Part shown: positions 53,080 through 63,514 of the stretch, in pieces
Numbering within the stretch: position 1 is the first letter of the stretch
How the letters are laid out: each line of letters opens with the position of its first letter
NCBI GenBank assembly: GCA_034231615.1
Contig: CM067315.1
Coordinates: 31,339,407-31,403,406 of the forward strand
From: Meghimatium bilineatum
Lineage: Eukaryota > Mollusca > Gastropoda > Stylommatophora > Philomycidae
Direction of reading: 5' to 3'
DNA length: 64,000 bases
Notes under the pieces: generated by a model
Databases searched by the model: none
What the model was told of the DNA's origin: nothing
Seen by the model: only the letters and a program-made list of their open reading frames with translations
Program-made: the position numbers and the translations under genes

Positions 53080-53690
53080 TGTCAGTGTCAAAGGAAATTC
53101 ATGAGAAAAATGACACAAAATTAAATTCATGTTTTAATAAAAACAAGTTTTAATAATAAATGATTACATAATAGGCTACAAGTCAAAACACAAGATGTCA
53201 TAGAGAGAAAATTGACACTAAAAAATCTAATCTCAAGCCTATCTGACAATAAATTTTGCAATATCCATAATGGCTTGGGGGACTGAATTAAATCTATAAA
53301 AGCTCTTAACCATTTAGCTGCTACAAATGAATTTAATCATTCATCTCTCTGAATGGTAAAAATTAGATTTAAAGAAATTATTTTTTGTTTCTGTCCCCTC
53401 ATTGCTAAAAATGTTTACTCTGAAATCGTCAAGCGCATTGAACATAAAAAATACCATCCCTACTGTATATATTTTCTAGTGGAAATAAAAAAGGCAGAAC
53501 TCTGAAGCTTGTATTTTTGCCAGGACATAAAAAGACATCAGCACAAGAGAAAATGCATTAGGGAAAGAATTTAACACAGCTGGGATTGGTTAGTGAGAAT
53601 ATCGTAGCAGCCAAAGAGTAAAAATACTAACAATAACAGCTCTCCACCGCAGATGATGATGACTGGGTTTCAGACTTATTTAGATATGTA
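53080..53690. other. Nothing recognised
   Basis: No family match. Confidence 0.35.
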
Positions 53691-53694
53691 TAGG

Positions 53695-53862
53695 CCTATT
53701 CTTCCTCTTCTTCATCATTCATTCTCAAACTCCTGCTGGTTTTCTCTTGTACCAGGGCAGAGGTCCTACTAGATTTACAGCAGAATGTAGTCCATGGAAA
53801 TGCACTATGTCGCTGTTTTATTTGCGCCAATGACCTGAAACATCCATCTTCGTCAGTACTTG
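53695..53862 (-). mobile_element. SINE-1 (short form)
   Basis: On the minus strand it has 'gatggatgtttcaggtcatt', 'ggcgcaaataaaacagcgac', 'ccatggactacattctgctg', a 'ggacctctgccctggtacaa' stretch and a gaagaagaggaag tail. Confidence 0.85.
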
Positions 53863-53984
53863 TATGGTCAGAGTTGGACATCTGTGTGTTTGTTATTCTT
53901 TCCTTTTGAGAAACCTGTATTTTTTCGGTACCTCTGCAATTTGATGCTTTTCAACGATGCAACCACCTTTTTTTGTTATTTGCA

Positions 53985-54205
53985 ATTTGTTTTCAAATTC
54001 TCATTTGGATCTCTATTGCAGCAGGATTTATTAGATTTCTATCAGGATTTATTCGATTTCTAGCAGGATTTATTAGATTTCTAGCAGGATTTATTAGATT
54101 TCTAGCAGGATTTATTAGATTTCTTGCAGGATTTATTAGATTTCTAGCAGGATGTAGTCCAGAGAATGGAGATGCATTTTGTAGCCATTATGTTAACACG
54201 AAAGG
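53985..54205 (-). mobile_element. SINE-1 (short form) carrying an internal 21-bp amplification
   Basis: The minus strand follows SINE-1 from 'tacaaaatgcatctccattc' and 'tctggactacatcctgct' to 'gatccaaatgagaatttga'. Between them the 'cctgctrgaaatcta' segment is repeated six times (54022-54160). Confidence 0.75.
54022..54160 (-). repeat. 21-bp minisatellite born inside a SINE
   Basis: The unit on the plus strand is tttctagcaggatttattag plus a, about six copies. Confidence 0.92.
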
Positions 54206-54209
54206 TCCA

Positions 54210-56525
54210 AAAGATCTTTCTGGTGGTAAAAACTTGGTGGTTGCATCCTAGTCCTCTCAAAATAATAAATTGGGAGGTGCTGTTCTAGTCCTATTAAAGA
54301 TATACTAAGAGGACATGTCCTATTCTTATCCCATGCTTTTCTCTAGAAGAAAAAAAGTGAGTATATGTCAATATGGGATAATAGATACAGCATTGTAAAA
54401 CAAAGTGTGAGGGTAACCGAATTCCCTTAGTAGTACATTAAGCTAATTTTTTTAGGTTACTGTATCCCTCAGTGGTGTTAAAAAAGGCCGTAGGTAGAGG
54501 ATGTTTAGAAAGTGGGGTTTGAAAGATATTATTTAAGCACTATCTTTTTATAATGTTTAACACTTTCACTATCATAAATGCAAATGACAAAAGTTGTCAA
54601 AACACAAGATTCCTTTCACTGCCAAGGACGACTTCTTTCGTCTGTGGGTATGATTTTTTTAGGGGTGAATTTTGCAGATCTAGCACAGGTATTATAAAGT
54701 ATATAACTAGTGCCTGTTAAAACGTGAACTCAAATATTGATGTGCCTGTGATGAGGTTGTTTAATTTCAATAGTTTTCATGCATTTTTTCCAATCAACAT
54801 CTCAGAATTAGTGATGTAACTGATGATATGCAGATCCAACATTACTCTGATTTAGACATCTTAGCAAAATACAGGCCTAAGCTGTAAAATGGACTTATAA
54901 TCAAATACAGAATTGGTTATTATTTAATTAATGATGGTCACTGATTGAAACGAGATAGCTCTGAAGGTACAGGAGTAATGGACTCCATCTTAAAAACACA
55001 GAGAGAGGCACTGCCACTGCTAGATAAAATTAGGTCTAAAATAAAAAGACATTGAATGTCTGTTAGATCGTATGAGAAAAAAACATTTATAATGCTCTTT
55101 AATATCTGAACATCTGAAAGTTTTAAATTTTGTAAAACATTTGTAATGATTTCTTAAAATCATAACCCACATAACGCACACAAAAATTGCCTTGCAGAGA
55201 CCAGACTCACTGAAAAAGGTGTGGCAGAAAAAGTGGTAAGACACTGACCTGGGATAATACCAATATATACACAACAACTTAATGAAATCTCAACATTGTG
55301 AAAAAACCAATAACAAATGCATAAATATAGAACATGGATCACAGTCAGGGCCAGATATTCAGATCACAATGCTCCTTTTTTTTAACATCAACAAAATAAA
55401 GCAGCTACATCAGATTAGATAAAGCACATAGGTGTCAATCCTAGTACGGATTTTTCATATTGATACGGATTTTGGGCACAAAAAGAAAGTCTGTCTGCTC
55501 TTTGATTTTCCCCAGTACCCATGTGTCTAGGTAAAAAAATTAAGTTAACTCTCTTCAGCACAGACTTCTTCAACAACAATCACTGATGATGATGGAGATA
55601 GTCTGAATGAATCTTTCAAATCATCATGATGATATTAATGATTTATATTCCTCCTTCGCAAGTGAAGGTAAGCGTGGCATTAAGAAGGGTCAAGTTTGGT
55701 TTAATTGTTTGGGAGTCCTCAGATTGTTGATGAGTCCTATCCAGGCTCTGAAAAATCTGTTGCAATGTGAGCAGGAATATAGTAGGTCTTGAGATCAGGG
55801 AAAATAGTTGGATCTCTCATTTTTGTCTCTTCTCAATTGCCTGTAATGTTCTAACCTGTTCAAAACGTTTAATACACGCTCTGATCTGACTGTTTCAGGA
55901 TGTATGATCATGAGCTGTGGTTTCCCAAGAACTAGGGTCAATTGTACAGTTCTTGTTAGATGTCTTCAAGTAGTCCTTGAAACATTTCTTCTAGCCTTCT
56001 TCACACAGTTCACTGTAGAACAGTATTTTTGGAAGATGTTCGTCTGGCAAACAGACCATGTGACAGGCACAATGAAGAAACGGTCCGATTATTTGGGAGT
56101 GACATACATAACTGAAGAGCTATGCCTATAAACTATACATTTGTGTATTCGTAATTTGATTATCTACAAAACTGATACAGTTTGAGAGAAAGTTATTCAT
56201 TCGGAGTTTGGTAAATTCACAATTCGTGTCTGAAATTTATTTTATTTTTATTCTGTAAACAATAATTTATTGTTAAAATTAATTTTTCAATAATAAAAAC
56301 AATTTTATTCAAAATAAACTTGTCATAACAACATTTTCTGTTCATTTATGTTTCAAAATATATATATATATATATATCACTTTCTAATTTAAATATATTT
56401 AGAACTACTATTTCTTGCTCCCATGACATCGCATCGCACAGAATAAAAGTCTGAAAATAATTAATTCTATCCAAATGCTAAAAATACTCCGTAGAGAATG
56501 AGTTAAATCTAGCTAACCACCTCTA
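54210..56525. other. About 2.3 kb without a recognised feature
   Basis: I see no exon, LINE or SINE match. A (TA)n run is at about 56361-56378. Short open frames (for example 55607-55792, 55904-56131) have no family resemblance or splice support. Confidence 0.4.
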
Positions 56526-56529
56526 TGTT

Positions 56530-56740
56530 ACTATATCTCCAAGATTCTGCCATCTACTTCTGTGTATTAATATCACCAAGACCTTCATTATAACATCTAA
56601 ATATGTGTATCTATATCTCTCAGACCTTCATTATAACATCTAAATATGTGTATCTATATCTCAAAGATTGTCATCTACTTCTGTGTATTAATATCACCAA
56701 GATCATTCTATTCTTTACTTCTATATATCTACACCTCTTA
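56530..56740 (+). repeat. 43-bp-type minisatellite, left part
   Basis: Units of 'tctccaagattctgccatct' or 'atcaccaagaccttcattat' followed by 'acatctaaatatgtgtatct'. They belong with the array at 57820. Confidence 0.82.
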
Positions 56741-56744
56741 TAGA

Positions 56745-57790
56745 TCAGGAGAAAGTGTTTGATAGAGACAACAGAGACATACTATGGGAAACTCTAGAAA
56801 TGTATCAAAGGACAATTGTTAAAAAGTATAGGAGATTTTAATAAAAACTGCCAATGTGTAGTAAGAACATCAGATGGTATTACAGACACATTTGAGACAA
56901 AAATGGAAGTGTGTCAGGGTTGCGTGCTCTAACGCTTGCTTTTAAATATATACATAGATAGAATAATAAAAGAGGCAAAATGTGCTGAGGGCAACATCAC
57001 AGATTCAGGACAAGATAACTCAGAGCAACTAAACAATGAACTGAATGAACAACTTCTTGCAGACGGCCAGTGCCTCATATATGAAAACTAAGAACAACTA
57101 CAAAATCATGTTAACTCACTATGTGCAACATATAGAAAATACAACATGAAGATCAATACACAAAAGACGGAAACTATGAAAATATGCAGAACACCAAGCC
57201 CACTAAATATACAAATATCAAATATCTCGGTAATATTTTCACAGAAAATGGAAGTATCGACAGAGAGATAGAGATGAGATGTCAAAAAACAAAAGCAGTA
57301 ACATACCAACTGTCACCATTACTTCTCCATCCCAAGATTAAGATGAAAAGACAAATGATTTACAGTATATTCCTACCAACACTGTGTTACCAATGCCAAA
57401 CCTGGTCTCCCTCATCTTCAAATTACCGAAAGATAGTGGCATGTGAGAAGACATGCTTGAGAAAAGCTGCAGGGATTACCAGGATTGATAGATTACGAAA
57501 TGAAGACATCAGGGAAAGAATAGGCATAACACCTTGCACAGAATACATAGAAAGGCAGAAGATCAAGTGGTTTGGCAACATTGAGAATGTATCACGACAA
57601 GTTGCCCTAACAAGTATATAACCAAATGAGATCAGGGTACAAAACCAGAGGAAGACCACGAAAAAGATGGATAGAAAATGTCAGGGACATCTTGAACAAA
57701 CACGGTTATAGCTAAGCAAAGGCGACACATCTGGCACAAGCTCGAGCTCCAATCACCCCTATGCTTAACAGCAAGTGTGGATAACAAATG
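56745..57790 (+). mobile_element. LINE-B fragment inserted in a minisatellite
   Basis: It reads DQEKVFDRDNRDILWETLEM (box A), CQGC (box B), LLADGQCLIYE (box C lacking one Asp), INTQKTETM, KYLGNIFTENGSIDREIEMR (box E), LCYQCQTWSPSSSNYRKIVA, RLRNEDIRERIGITPCTEYI and ERQKIKWFGNI. The region 57184-57621 is open for 145 codons; frame breaks occur elsewhere. Confidence 0.9.
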
Positions 57791-57819
57791 ACCTGGGGAA
57801 AGACAATAGACAATCTACA

Positions 57820-58275
57820 TCTTCAAGACCTTCATTCTGTCATCTACTTCTATGTATTTACATCTCCAAGATCTCCATTCTTCCATCTACCTTTTTGTAT
57901 CTACATCTCCAAGACCTCCATTCTTCCATCTATCTTTTTGTATCTACATCTCCAAGATCTCCATTCTTCCATCTACCTTTTTGTATCTACATCTCCAAGA
58001 TCTCCATTCTTCCATCTACCTTTTTGTATCTACATCTCCAAGACCTCCATTCTTCCATCTATCTTTTTGTATCTACATCTCCAAAACCTACATTATAACA
58101 TCTAAATCTGTATTCTATATCTCCAAGATTCAGTCATCTACTTCTGTGTATCAACATCACAAAGACATTCATTCTATCATCTACTTCTATATATCTACAA
58201 CTCCAAGACCGTCATTATAGACCTAGAATTTAAATCTGTGTATCTAAATCTACATCTCCAAGATTATGTAATCTT
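57820..58275 (+). repeat. 43-bp minisatellite, right part, about 10 copies
   Basis: The unit is 'catctccaagatctccattc' followed by 'ttccatctacctttttgtat' and 'cta'. A 43-bp period rotates all three forward frames, so the resulting open frames are artefacts. Confidence 0.94.
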
Positions 58276-58371
58276 CATCTTCATGACCTTCATCCTTCTG
58301 TCTATACCACTATTCACAGTTCCACTAAAATTAACCAAATTAAATTAATCTTATACCACTGCTACAGTCAC

Positions 58372-58515
58372 ATGTGTTGGGCCGCAAGCACAACTAAAAT
58401 GGTAACGCAGTGCATCTCAATCTTCTGGATAACATTCTGTTTGAATTCTAGTAGGACCACTGTCCTGTTTCAAGATAGACTCAGTGGAAGTTTGGGAGGA
58501 AAAGGCTTTAAAAGA
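58372..58515 (+). mobile_element. SINE-1 (short form), decayed
   Basis: It has 'tgttgggccgcaagcacaac', 'tggataacattctgtttgaa', 'ttctagtaggaccactgtcc' and 'gtggaagtttgggagga'. Confidence 0.65.
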
Positions 58516-58684
58516 ATTTTAAACATTAACAACTGTAAAACTTACTAAAACTTAATTATTTACAGCTAAAATATTTTACACTATTATTATATATTTAAGA
58601 ATTAAGAATGTAAATAATTTATTAGCGTTGTTCACCATTTCTGAATGTCAAGCACATGATGATAATGATTATAATGATGAAATA

Positions 58685-58960
58685 ATAGTTTAGCTGTGAG
58701 CAGATAGCTCTTAACAGCCCATAAGTTTCCTGGCACAGGTTCCTCCTCAGTGAGCAAATATTTTGATGCCTGAACTTATTTGGGTGTGTTATCTCAAAAA
58801 CATGGTTGTGTTGGGGAGGCGCAGGGTAGGGGGAGGGTTATGGATGCATGTTTAGTCCCAGAAGGGAGGTGATCCAACATGACAGTATCCAATGATCATT
58901 ATGTTCTGTCAGGAGCATAGCACACACCCATACACCTCCGGGCCAACCAATTCATCATAT
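58685..58960 (+). repeat. Interspersed repeat F, copy 2
   Basis: It matches 44525-44745 in the same orientation (see that entry). Confidence 0.5.
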
Positions 58961-59529
58961 ATCAGGAACAGATCAGCAACTGATTTGATTGTTAGACCAA
59001 ATAAAACAAAGCTAAAATCTCCATCAATCATATCAACCTATATTTATATCTATGTCTATACTATATTGGTCATTATGGGATTTTCACATAATTTTAACCT
59101 ACACCACACCAAATATGAATTACATGTAACTTTACCCTGCACGCCAGATTCTTTTATTACTGTGTAATTTTATATAAAATGACTCGTACACTCATGTCCG
59201 ATCTCCAAGACTTATTAAATTTATAATGTTGTAACATAACCAAATTAACATGCTCTTAATATCTTCTGTAAAAATTAAATAAAAAAACATTAGTATTAAA
59301 ATTTTGTTATCGTAGTTACAAAATTGCTTAGCAACTGTCGCAATTATGCAACAGTTAGTGGAATAAATCTGGAAGTGTGTTTCTATTTATCTCAATAGTG
59401 TAGTTCAGGTTAATTTTATATAATAGATATTTGTTACTTCAGCCTACATTTTTCATTATTAATTCTTAAAAACTGGGATCAATAACGCAATTGCATGAAA
59501 CAATTCTATATTTTGTGAACTTCTGCTTC
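58961..59529. other. Probable 3' UTR and downstream of the SAM gene
   Basis: On the minus strand this follows the stop codon at 59530. AATAAA reads at about 59158-59153 (minus), a possible poly(A) signal. No repeat was recognised. Confidence 0.4.
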
Positions 59530-59667
59530 TTAAGTTGTTTCAAGTTGCCGTGCAGACTGCAAACATTGAATATGCCTGTTAAGCTTGAGAGCTGGACCAA
59601 GTTTGAGATTTAATCCCTTGAGAACATCAGTTCGTTTCAGAAGCAGGAGTGCAACCCCATCAATTTC
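59530..59667 (-). CDS. SAM-domain protein, last exon (second half of SAM and stop)
   Basis: On the minus strand the acceptor is tatttgccag and the exon starts in phase 0. It reads [40 protein letters not shown] and QLETT, then TAA. It supplies helices 3-5 of a SAM domain: the '[29 protein letters not shown]' signature is typical of the SAMD1/SAMD13/L3MBTL group. The upstream exon (61154-61010) ends in phase 0 with FLEQ and joins perfectly as FLEQEIDG. SAM domains mediate self-association or partner binding, in this group often on chromatin, but the rest of the protein is not visible so the role is open. Confidence 0.92.
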   Translation of the reverse strand, partial: EIDGVALLLLKRTDVLKGLNLKLGPALKLNRHIQCLQSARQLETT

Positions 59668-59689
59668 CTGGCAAATAATAAATAAGAAA

Positions 59690-59855
59690 TTACATAAACT
59701 GAACTGTCAGGGATAAATAAAAATTACTAATAATTTATGTAACATACCAGAAAATAATAACATGCATCTGTTACTAAAGCGTGCCCAAGTGGCAACCAGA
59801 GCCTCGACTTCTAGTTCAAGATGCAAGAAAATAGCACCACAGTCTTTTTTTCTTC
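59690..59855. other. Intron of the SAM gene
   Basis: Nothing recognised in the short stretch before repeat H. Confidence 0.35.
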
Positions 59856-59859
59856 CAAT

Positions 59860-60345
59860 CCTGCTGCAGGTGACTAAGGAAAGTCGGGGAATAGGTTATC
59901 AACCTGTCATCTGTGAAAAAAATCACTGTCACTACATATCTTGTCTCGATTGTTTTACTGCTGTCCTCTGCAAATTGTCCACTAGGATGACAAAGTGACG
60001 CAGGACAAAAAACGTTGCCCTTTGTCCGTTTATGACAGACTCTTAGTTGGCAGGGTGTGCCATCACTGTGGACGGGTCAACATAATCAGATAAAAGTTGA
60101 TTAACTGTTTGGCCACGACATATATGCTGCGCTCTTAGCAAGACATAGTGATAGTAGGTTACTGGTGCACTTGTTCCTTTTAGGGACTAACCATGCATCC
60201 ATAAACCTCCCCCCCCCCCCGCATCCCGAAACAATTATATCTTTGAGATAACAAACAATTATGTGAGTTTGGGTGTCACCTAAGTTGCTCATTTAAGGAG
60301 GATCTATGCCATTGTCAATAAAGATGTGGGCTGTCAAGGATGTGG
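59860..60345 (+). repeat. Interspersed repeat H, copy 2 (uninterrupted)
   Basis: It matches both halves of 10056-10860 and shows the pre-insertion state of the LINE-C site there. It includes a C11 run at about 60205. Confidence 0.6.
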
Positions 60346-60575
60346 GCTGTCAAGGATGTCAATGATGTGAGCCATCAAGGATGTGGGCTGTCAAGGATGT
60401 CAATGATGTGGGATGTCAATGATGTGGGCTATCAAGGATGTGGGATGCCAATAATGTGGGCTATCAAGGAAATGGAATGTCAAGGATGTGAGCTGTGAAG
60501 GATGTCAAGGATGTGGGCTGTCAAGGATGTGGGATGTCAAGGATGTGGGACTTCAAGGATGTGGGCTGTCAAGAA
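60322..60575 (+). repeat. 16-bp minisatellite, about 15 copies
   Basis: The unit is gatgtgggctgtcaag, with shortened forms (gatgtcaag). Confidence 0.92.
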
Positions 60576-60579
60576 TTTC

Positions 60580-61009
60580 CTGCTCACAATTATAGGGATC
60601 TAAATACCATCATTAGTAAACTGAGTTATAAAAAAATGAAGGCTGCTTACTAGTGCTAGTCATAAACATATAGTATATATTCTATAGTGCTAGTCATAAC
60701 TAAAGCATATAGAAAATGTAAGATAAACCATGCCTGCTTAAAAAATAAGTTTGAACAGGTCAATGCAAACATCAGCTCTGTGGAGGTCTTAATATAGAAT
60801 AGATGGAACAATTAATACATGTGTAATATGAAGAAAACTGAGAGAATAACAAGGTGATTGAATATACATAAAAAGATACAAGCAAAATAAAAATCAAATA
60901 AAAGAAAAACAGAAAAGAAAGATCATCAAAAAGACACCTATTCTAAGTAGTTCCAATTTCTTTATTCATAATTTAAAGAATATTTTATTGCTGATATTAC
61001 AGATGATAC
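60580..61009. other. Intron of the SAM gene
   Basis: AT-rich. 'tagtgctagtcataa' is duplicated at about 60650 and 60687. Otherwise nothing recognised. Confidence 0.35.
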
Positions 61010-61154
61010 CTGTTCAAGAAAGACCTTAGCCTCATCTTGAAATCCTGCTGATGTCAAATAGTCAACAACATCAATCACTGACCATCCTGCTGCATCGGGG
61101 TATTTTCCATCTCCCAGATAGTAAGGCTTTGTGGGTAATTGTAGGTCACTATTA
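61010..61154 (-). CDS. SAM-domain protein, exon for the first half of SAM
   Basis: On the minus strand the acceptor is tttttcttag and the donor is gtatca. The exon starts on codon position 3 and ends in phase 0. It reads NSDLQLPTKPYYLGDGKYPD, AAGWSVIDVVDYLTSAGFQD and EAKVFLEQ. 'WSVxDVVxYLxSxGFxxxAxxFxEQ' is helices 1-2 of a SAM domain, and the residues before it form a short linker. With the 59530-59667 exon it yields a complete SAM domain followed by only about eight residues, so SAM is C-terminal, as in SAMD13/SAMD1-like proteins. Earlier exons should lie at higher coordinates, probably beyond 64000; none was identified with confidence. Confidence 0.93.
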
Positions 61155-61349
61155 CTAAGAAAAATAAAAATGTAAGGTAGGAATTTATTAAACCAGGGAA
61201 AAGTCAAAGAAGAGACATTGAGTATTGTTATGAGTTTAAAATTGTATCTAACGATTGCCTTTTGTATGTTTTGCTTTAAGGTATCGCATGATTGAATGAC
61301 GATCAAATTTCAAATTATGGCAGATTTGGTAGCTTGAGATGTAGTAATA

Positions 61350-61440
61350 ATGAAGTATATCATACTGTGGACAGAGAGCTGTGGAGAGCCTTGACCGCAT
61401 ACACCCAGCCGGCATGGCACCTGATGATGATGATGATCAG
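61350..61440 (+). mobile_element. LINE-A, very short 3' end
   Basis: 'YHTVDRELWRALTAYTQPAWH' followed by gatgatgatgatg; this is the last 90 bp of the LINE-A module. Confidence 0.72.
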
Positions 61441-61459
61441 ACTGTTGGTGACTCATTCA

Positions 61460-61565
61460 ATAAACGTTTTTGATCTTCCTCTGCCTCGTTTTCATTTTCA
61501 TGTTGTATGCTTTTGCAGCCAGCTAATATGTGCTCATTCTAATTAAGTGGCCAAATCATTTCAGT
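61460..61565 (-). mobile_element. LINE 3' fragment
   Basis: The reverse strand reads YWNDLATLIRMSTY, then LAAKAYNMKMKTRQRKIKN, similar in layout and DNA to 45870-46115 (-). Confidence 0.45.
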
Positions 61566-61576
61566 AACATTGTACT

Positions 61577-61866
61577 GGATTTTTCTTCTTCTTCTGCGTT
61601 CGTTCTCAAACTCCTGCAGATTAGCAGGATATAGTCAGGAGAACGGAATGCGTTGTGTCATGGTTTACAGCAATGCTGTGATATCTGCGCCTTTCGGCCT
61701 GACACATTTGACTCCAGCATGGCTGTGGGTCACTGACCCTATATGGGATGGGACAGCCAACTCCATCCCATAACCTCCTCAGTCGCCTTTTATGACATGC
61801 ATGGAAGGTAAATAGTGTTGCTATTCTTTGCTCCCCTTTCGGGCCCTGGCAACACATGGGCGATTG
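61577..61866 (-). mobile_element. SINE-1 (long form), full copy
   Basis: It is the reverse of the 31344-31625 element at nearly full length: outer end 'cgcccatgtgttgccagggc', then 'ccgaaaggggagcaaagaat', and inner end GAAGAAGAAGAA. It is the second complete long copy. Confidence 0.88.
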
Positions 61867-62147
61867 GATTCTTGAAATTTATAAAAGATCAAGATTTATG
61901 CATCTTTAGGGAGTATGCTGAAGATGATGATGATGATTGATGATGATTGATTATATAGATTGTTGGTGTCAATCATCAATGAGATTGATAATTATGATGG
62001 AAGAACCCTAAGAGAATACAACTGTGTCACTTTTGTTCTCTGTGCCAGATTGGTGTTTTTTAAGCTTCATTTTTTTAAATCTTTATTATTAAGTTTCCAA
62101 AAGCTATTAAATTTTCAGAAATGTATTTTACTAATTGTGGATGTATG
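61867..62147. other. Nothing recognised apart from a (TGA)n patch
   Basis: gatgatgatgatgattgatg at about 61922. Confidence 0.4.
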
Positions 62148-62160
62148 ATGTAATGCCATT

Positions 62161-62443
62161 AAAAACACTTAATGTGAAGAAAGAATTACTAATATAAATA
62201 AAGATTAAGCAAATAATATATTTTAGACACATTAAAAGACATGACACCTTATTGAAGACCTTACTTGAGGGTAAAGTCAAAGTAAGCGAGCAAGAGGTAG
62301 GCAGAGATACAAGTGGGAGAGTAACATCACACAATGGACAGGTTACAGTCTAGCAGAGTGCACCACAAAGACAAGAGACAGGAGATGTTGGAGATACATT
62401 GCAGCCAACCTTCGTTGCGGAGACAGCACTTAATGATGATGAT
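62161..62443 (+). mobile_element. LINE-D, 5'-truncated, with 13-bp target duplication
   Basis: About 283 bp encode KTLNVKKELL, RHIKRHDTLLKTLLEG, ARGRQRYKWESNITQW-like text and RRCWRYIAANLRCGDST with a gatgatgatgat tail. Identical flanks gatgtaatgccat (62148-62160 and 62444-62456) prove a discrete insertion. Confidence 0.9.
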
Positions 62444-62486
62444 GATGTAATGCCATCATCTGCACAGTTTTCTACTTCAGGAAGAA

Positions 62487-62740
62487 CTGTGCCATGAATC
62501 TCTTGCAATAACGAGGTTCAGAATGCTTTGTGTCATGATTTACAGCTCAGTTATGATATCTGTACCTTTCGGCCTGTCACATTTGACTTAATCATGGCTT
62601 CTGTGTCACTGTGACCCTACATCGGATAGGCCAGCTAACTCCACCTTATTAGTCGTTAGTCTCCTCTTACGACATGCATGGAAGGTAAACAGTATTGTTA
62701 TTCTGTGTTCAATATTTCAGACCCTGGCCACACTGACAAA
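62487..62740 (-). mobile_element. SINE-1 (long form), decayed
   Basis: Reverse orientation: 'gttcagaatgctttgtgtca', 'gatatctgtacctttcggcc', 'accctacatcggataggcca', 'tcgttagtctcctcttacga' and 'catgcatggaaggtaaacag' all match the 61577-61866 copy. Confidence 0.78.
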
Positions 62741-62925
62741 TAAGATGTATTGAAATTTATCTTGCAACCAACACAGAAATCATTTAAAAAACTAATAACT
62801 TTCATTAAGAAAATAAGAAATATACCATCAATTATGAAATATAACATCAATAAAGTTGTGTATTCTCACATGCCATGATAATAATGTATGCAGTAGATTC
62901 TCCCATATTCCTGTATATTATCTCT
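62741..62925. other. Nothing recognised
   Basis: AT-rich. Confidence 0.3.
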
Positions 62926-62929
62926 CTGG

Positions 62930-63510
62930 TAGTTACCGTACTAATAGCTCACAAAATGACGGCAGATGTGAAACAGAAGTTAAAAGTAGAATAGGAATAG
63001 CTAAAAGTACTTTCAATGACATGAGAAAAATTTTGACATCAAAACAAATTACAAAAAAGCTAAAAATGAGAATGATACAATGCTACATCTATTCTATATT
63101 AATGTGTGGCTCAGAAACATGGACAATAGATAAACAACTAGAAGATGATAATGAAGATGATGCCTTTGAGATGCAGATATATATAGAAGAATATGGAGAA
63201 CATCATGGAAAGAGAAAAAAACAAACAAAGAGTTCTGACAACACTTGGTATGAAGAAAGAATTATTGAAGGAAATAAAGATCAAACAAATAAAATATTTT
63301 GGATATATTAAAAGACATGTTGGAAGACATTACTTGAAGGAACAGTTGAGGGGAGGCGAGTAATAGGTAAGTAAAGATACAAATGGGAGAGTAACATCAC
63401 GAGATGGACAGATTTAGTCTAACAGAGTGCACCACCATGGTAAGAGACAGGGGATGTTGGAGGTCTGTTGCGGTCAACCTTCATGCGGAGACTGCTTTTA
63501 ATGATGAATA
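62930..63510 (+). mobile_element. LINE-D fragment
   Basis: It reads NDGRCETEVKSRIGIAKSTF, TSKQITKKLKMRMIQCYIYS, LMCGSETWTIDKQLED, then shifted TLLEGTVEGRR, RYKWESNITRWTD and a gatgaatag end. It matches 50960-51805 but starts later and carries an extra acidic patch (DNEDD). Confidence 0.87.
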
Positions 63511-63514
63511 GTTC

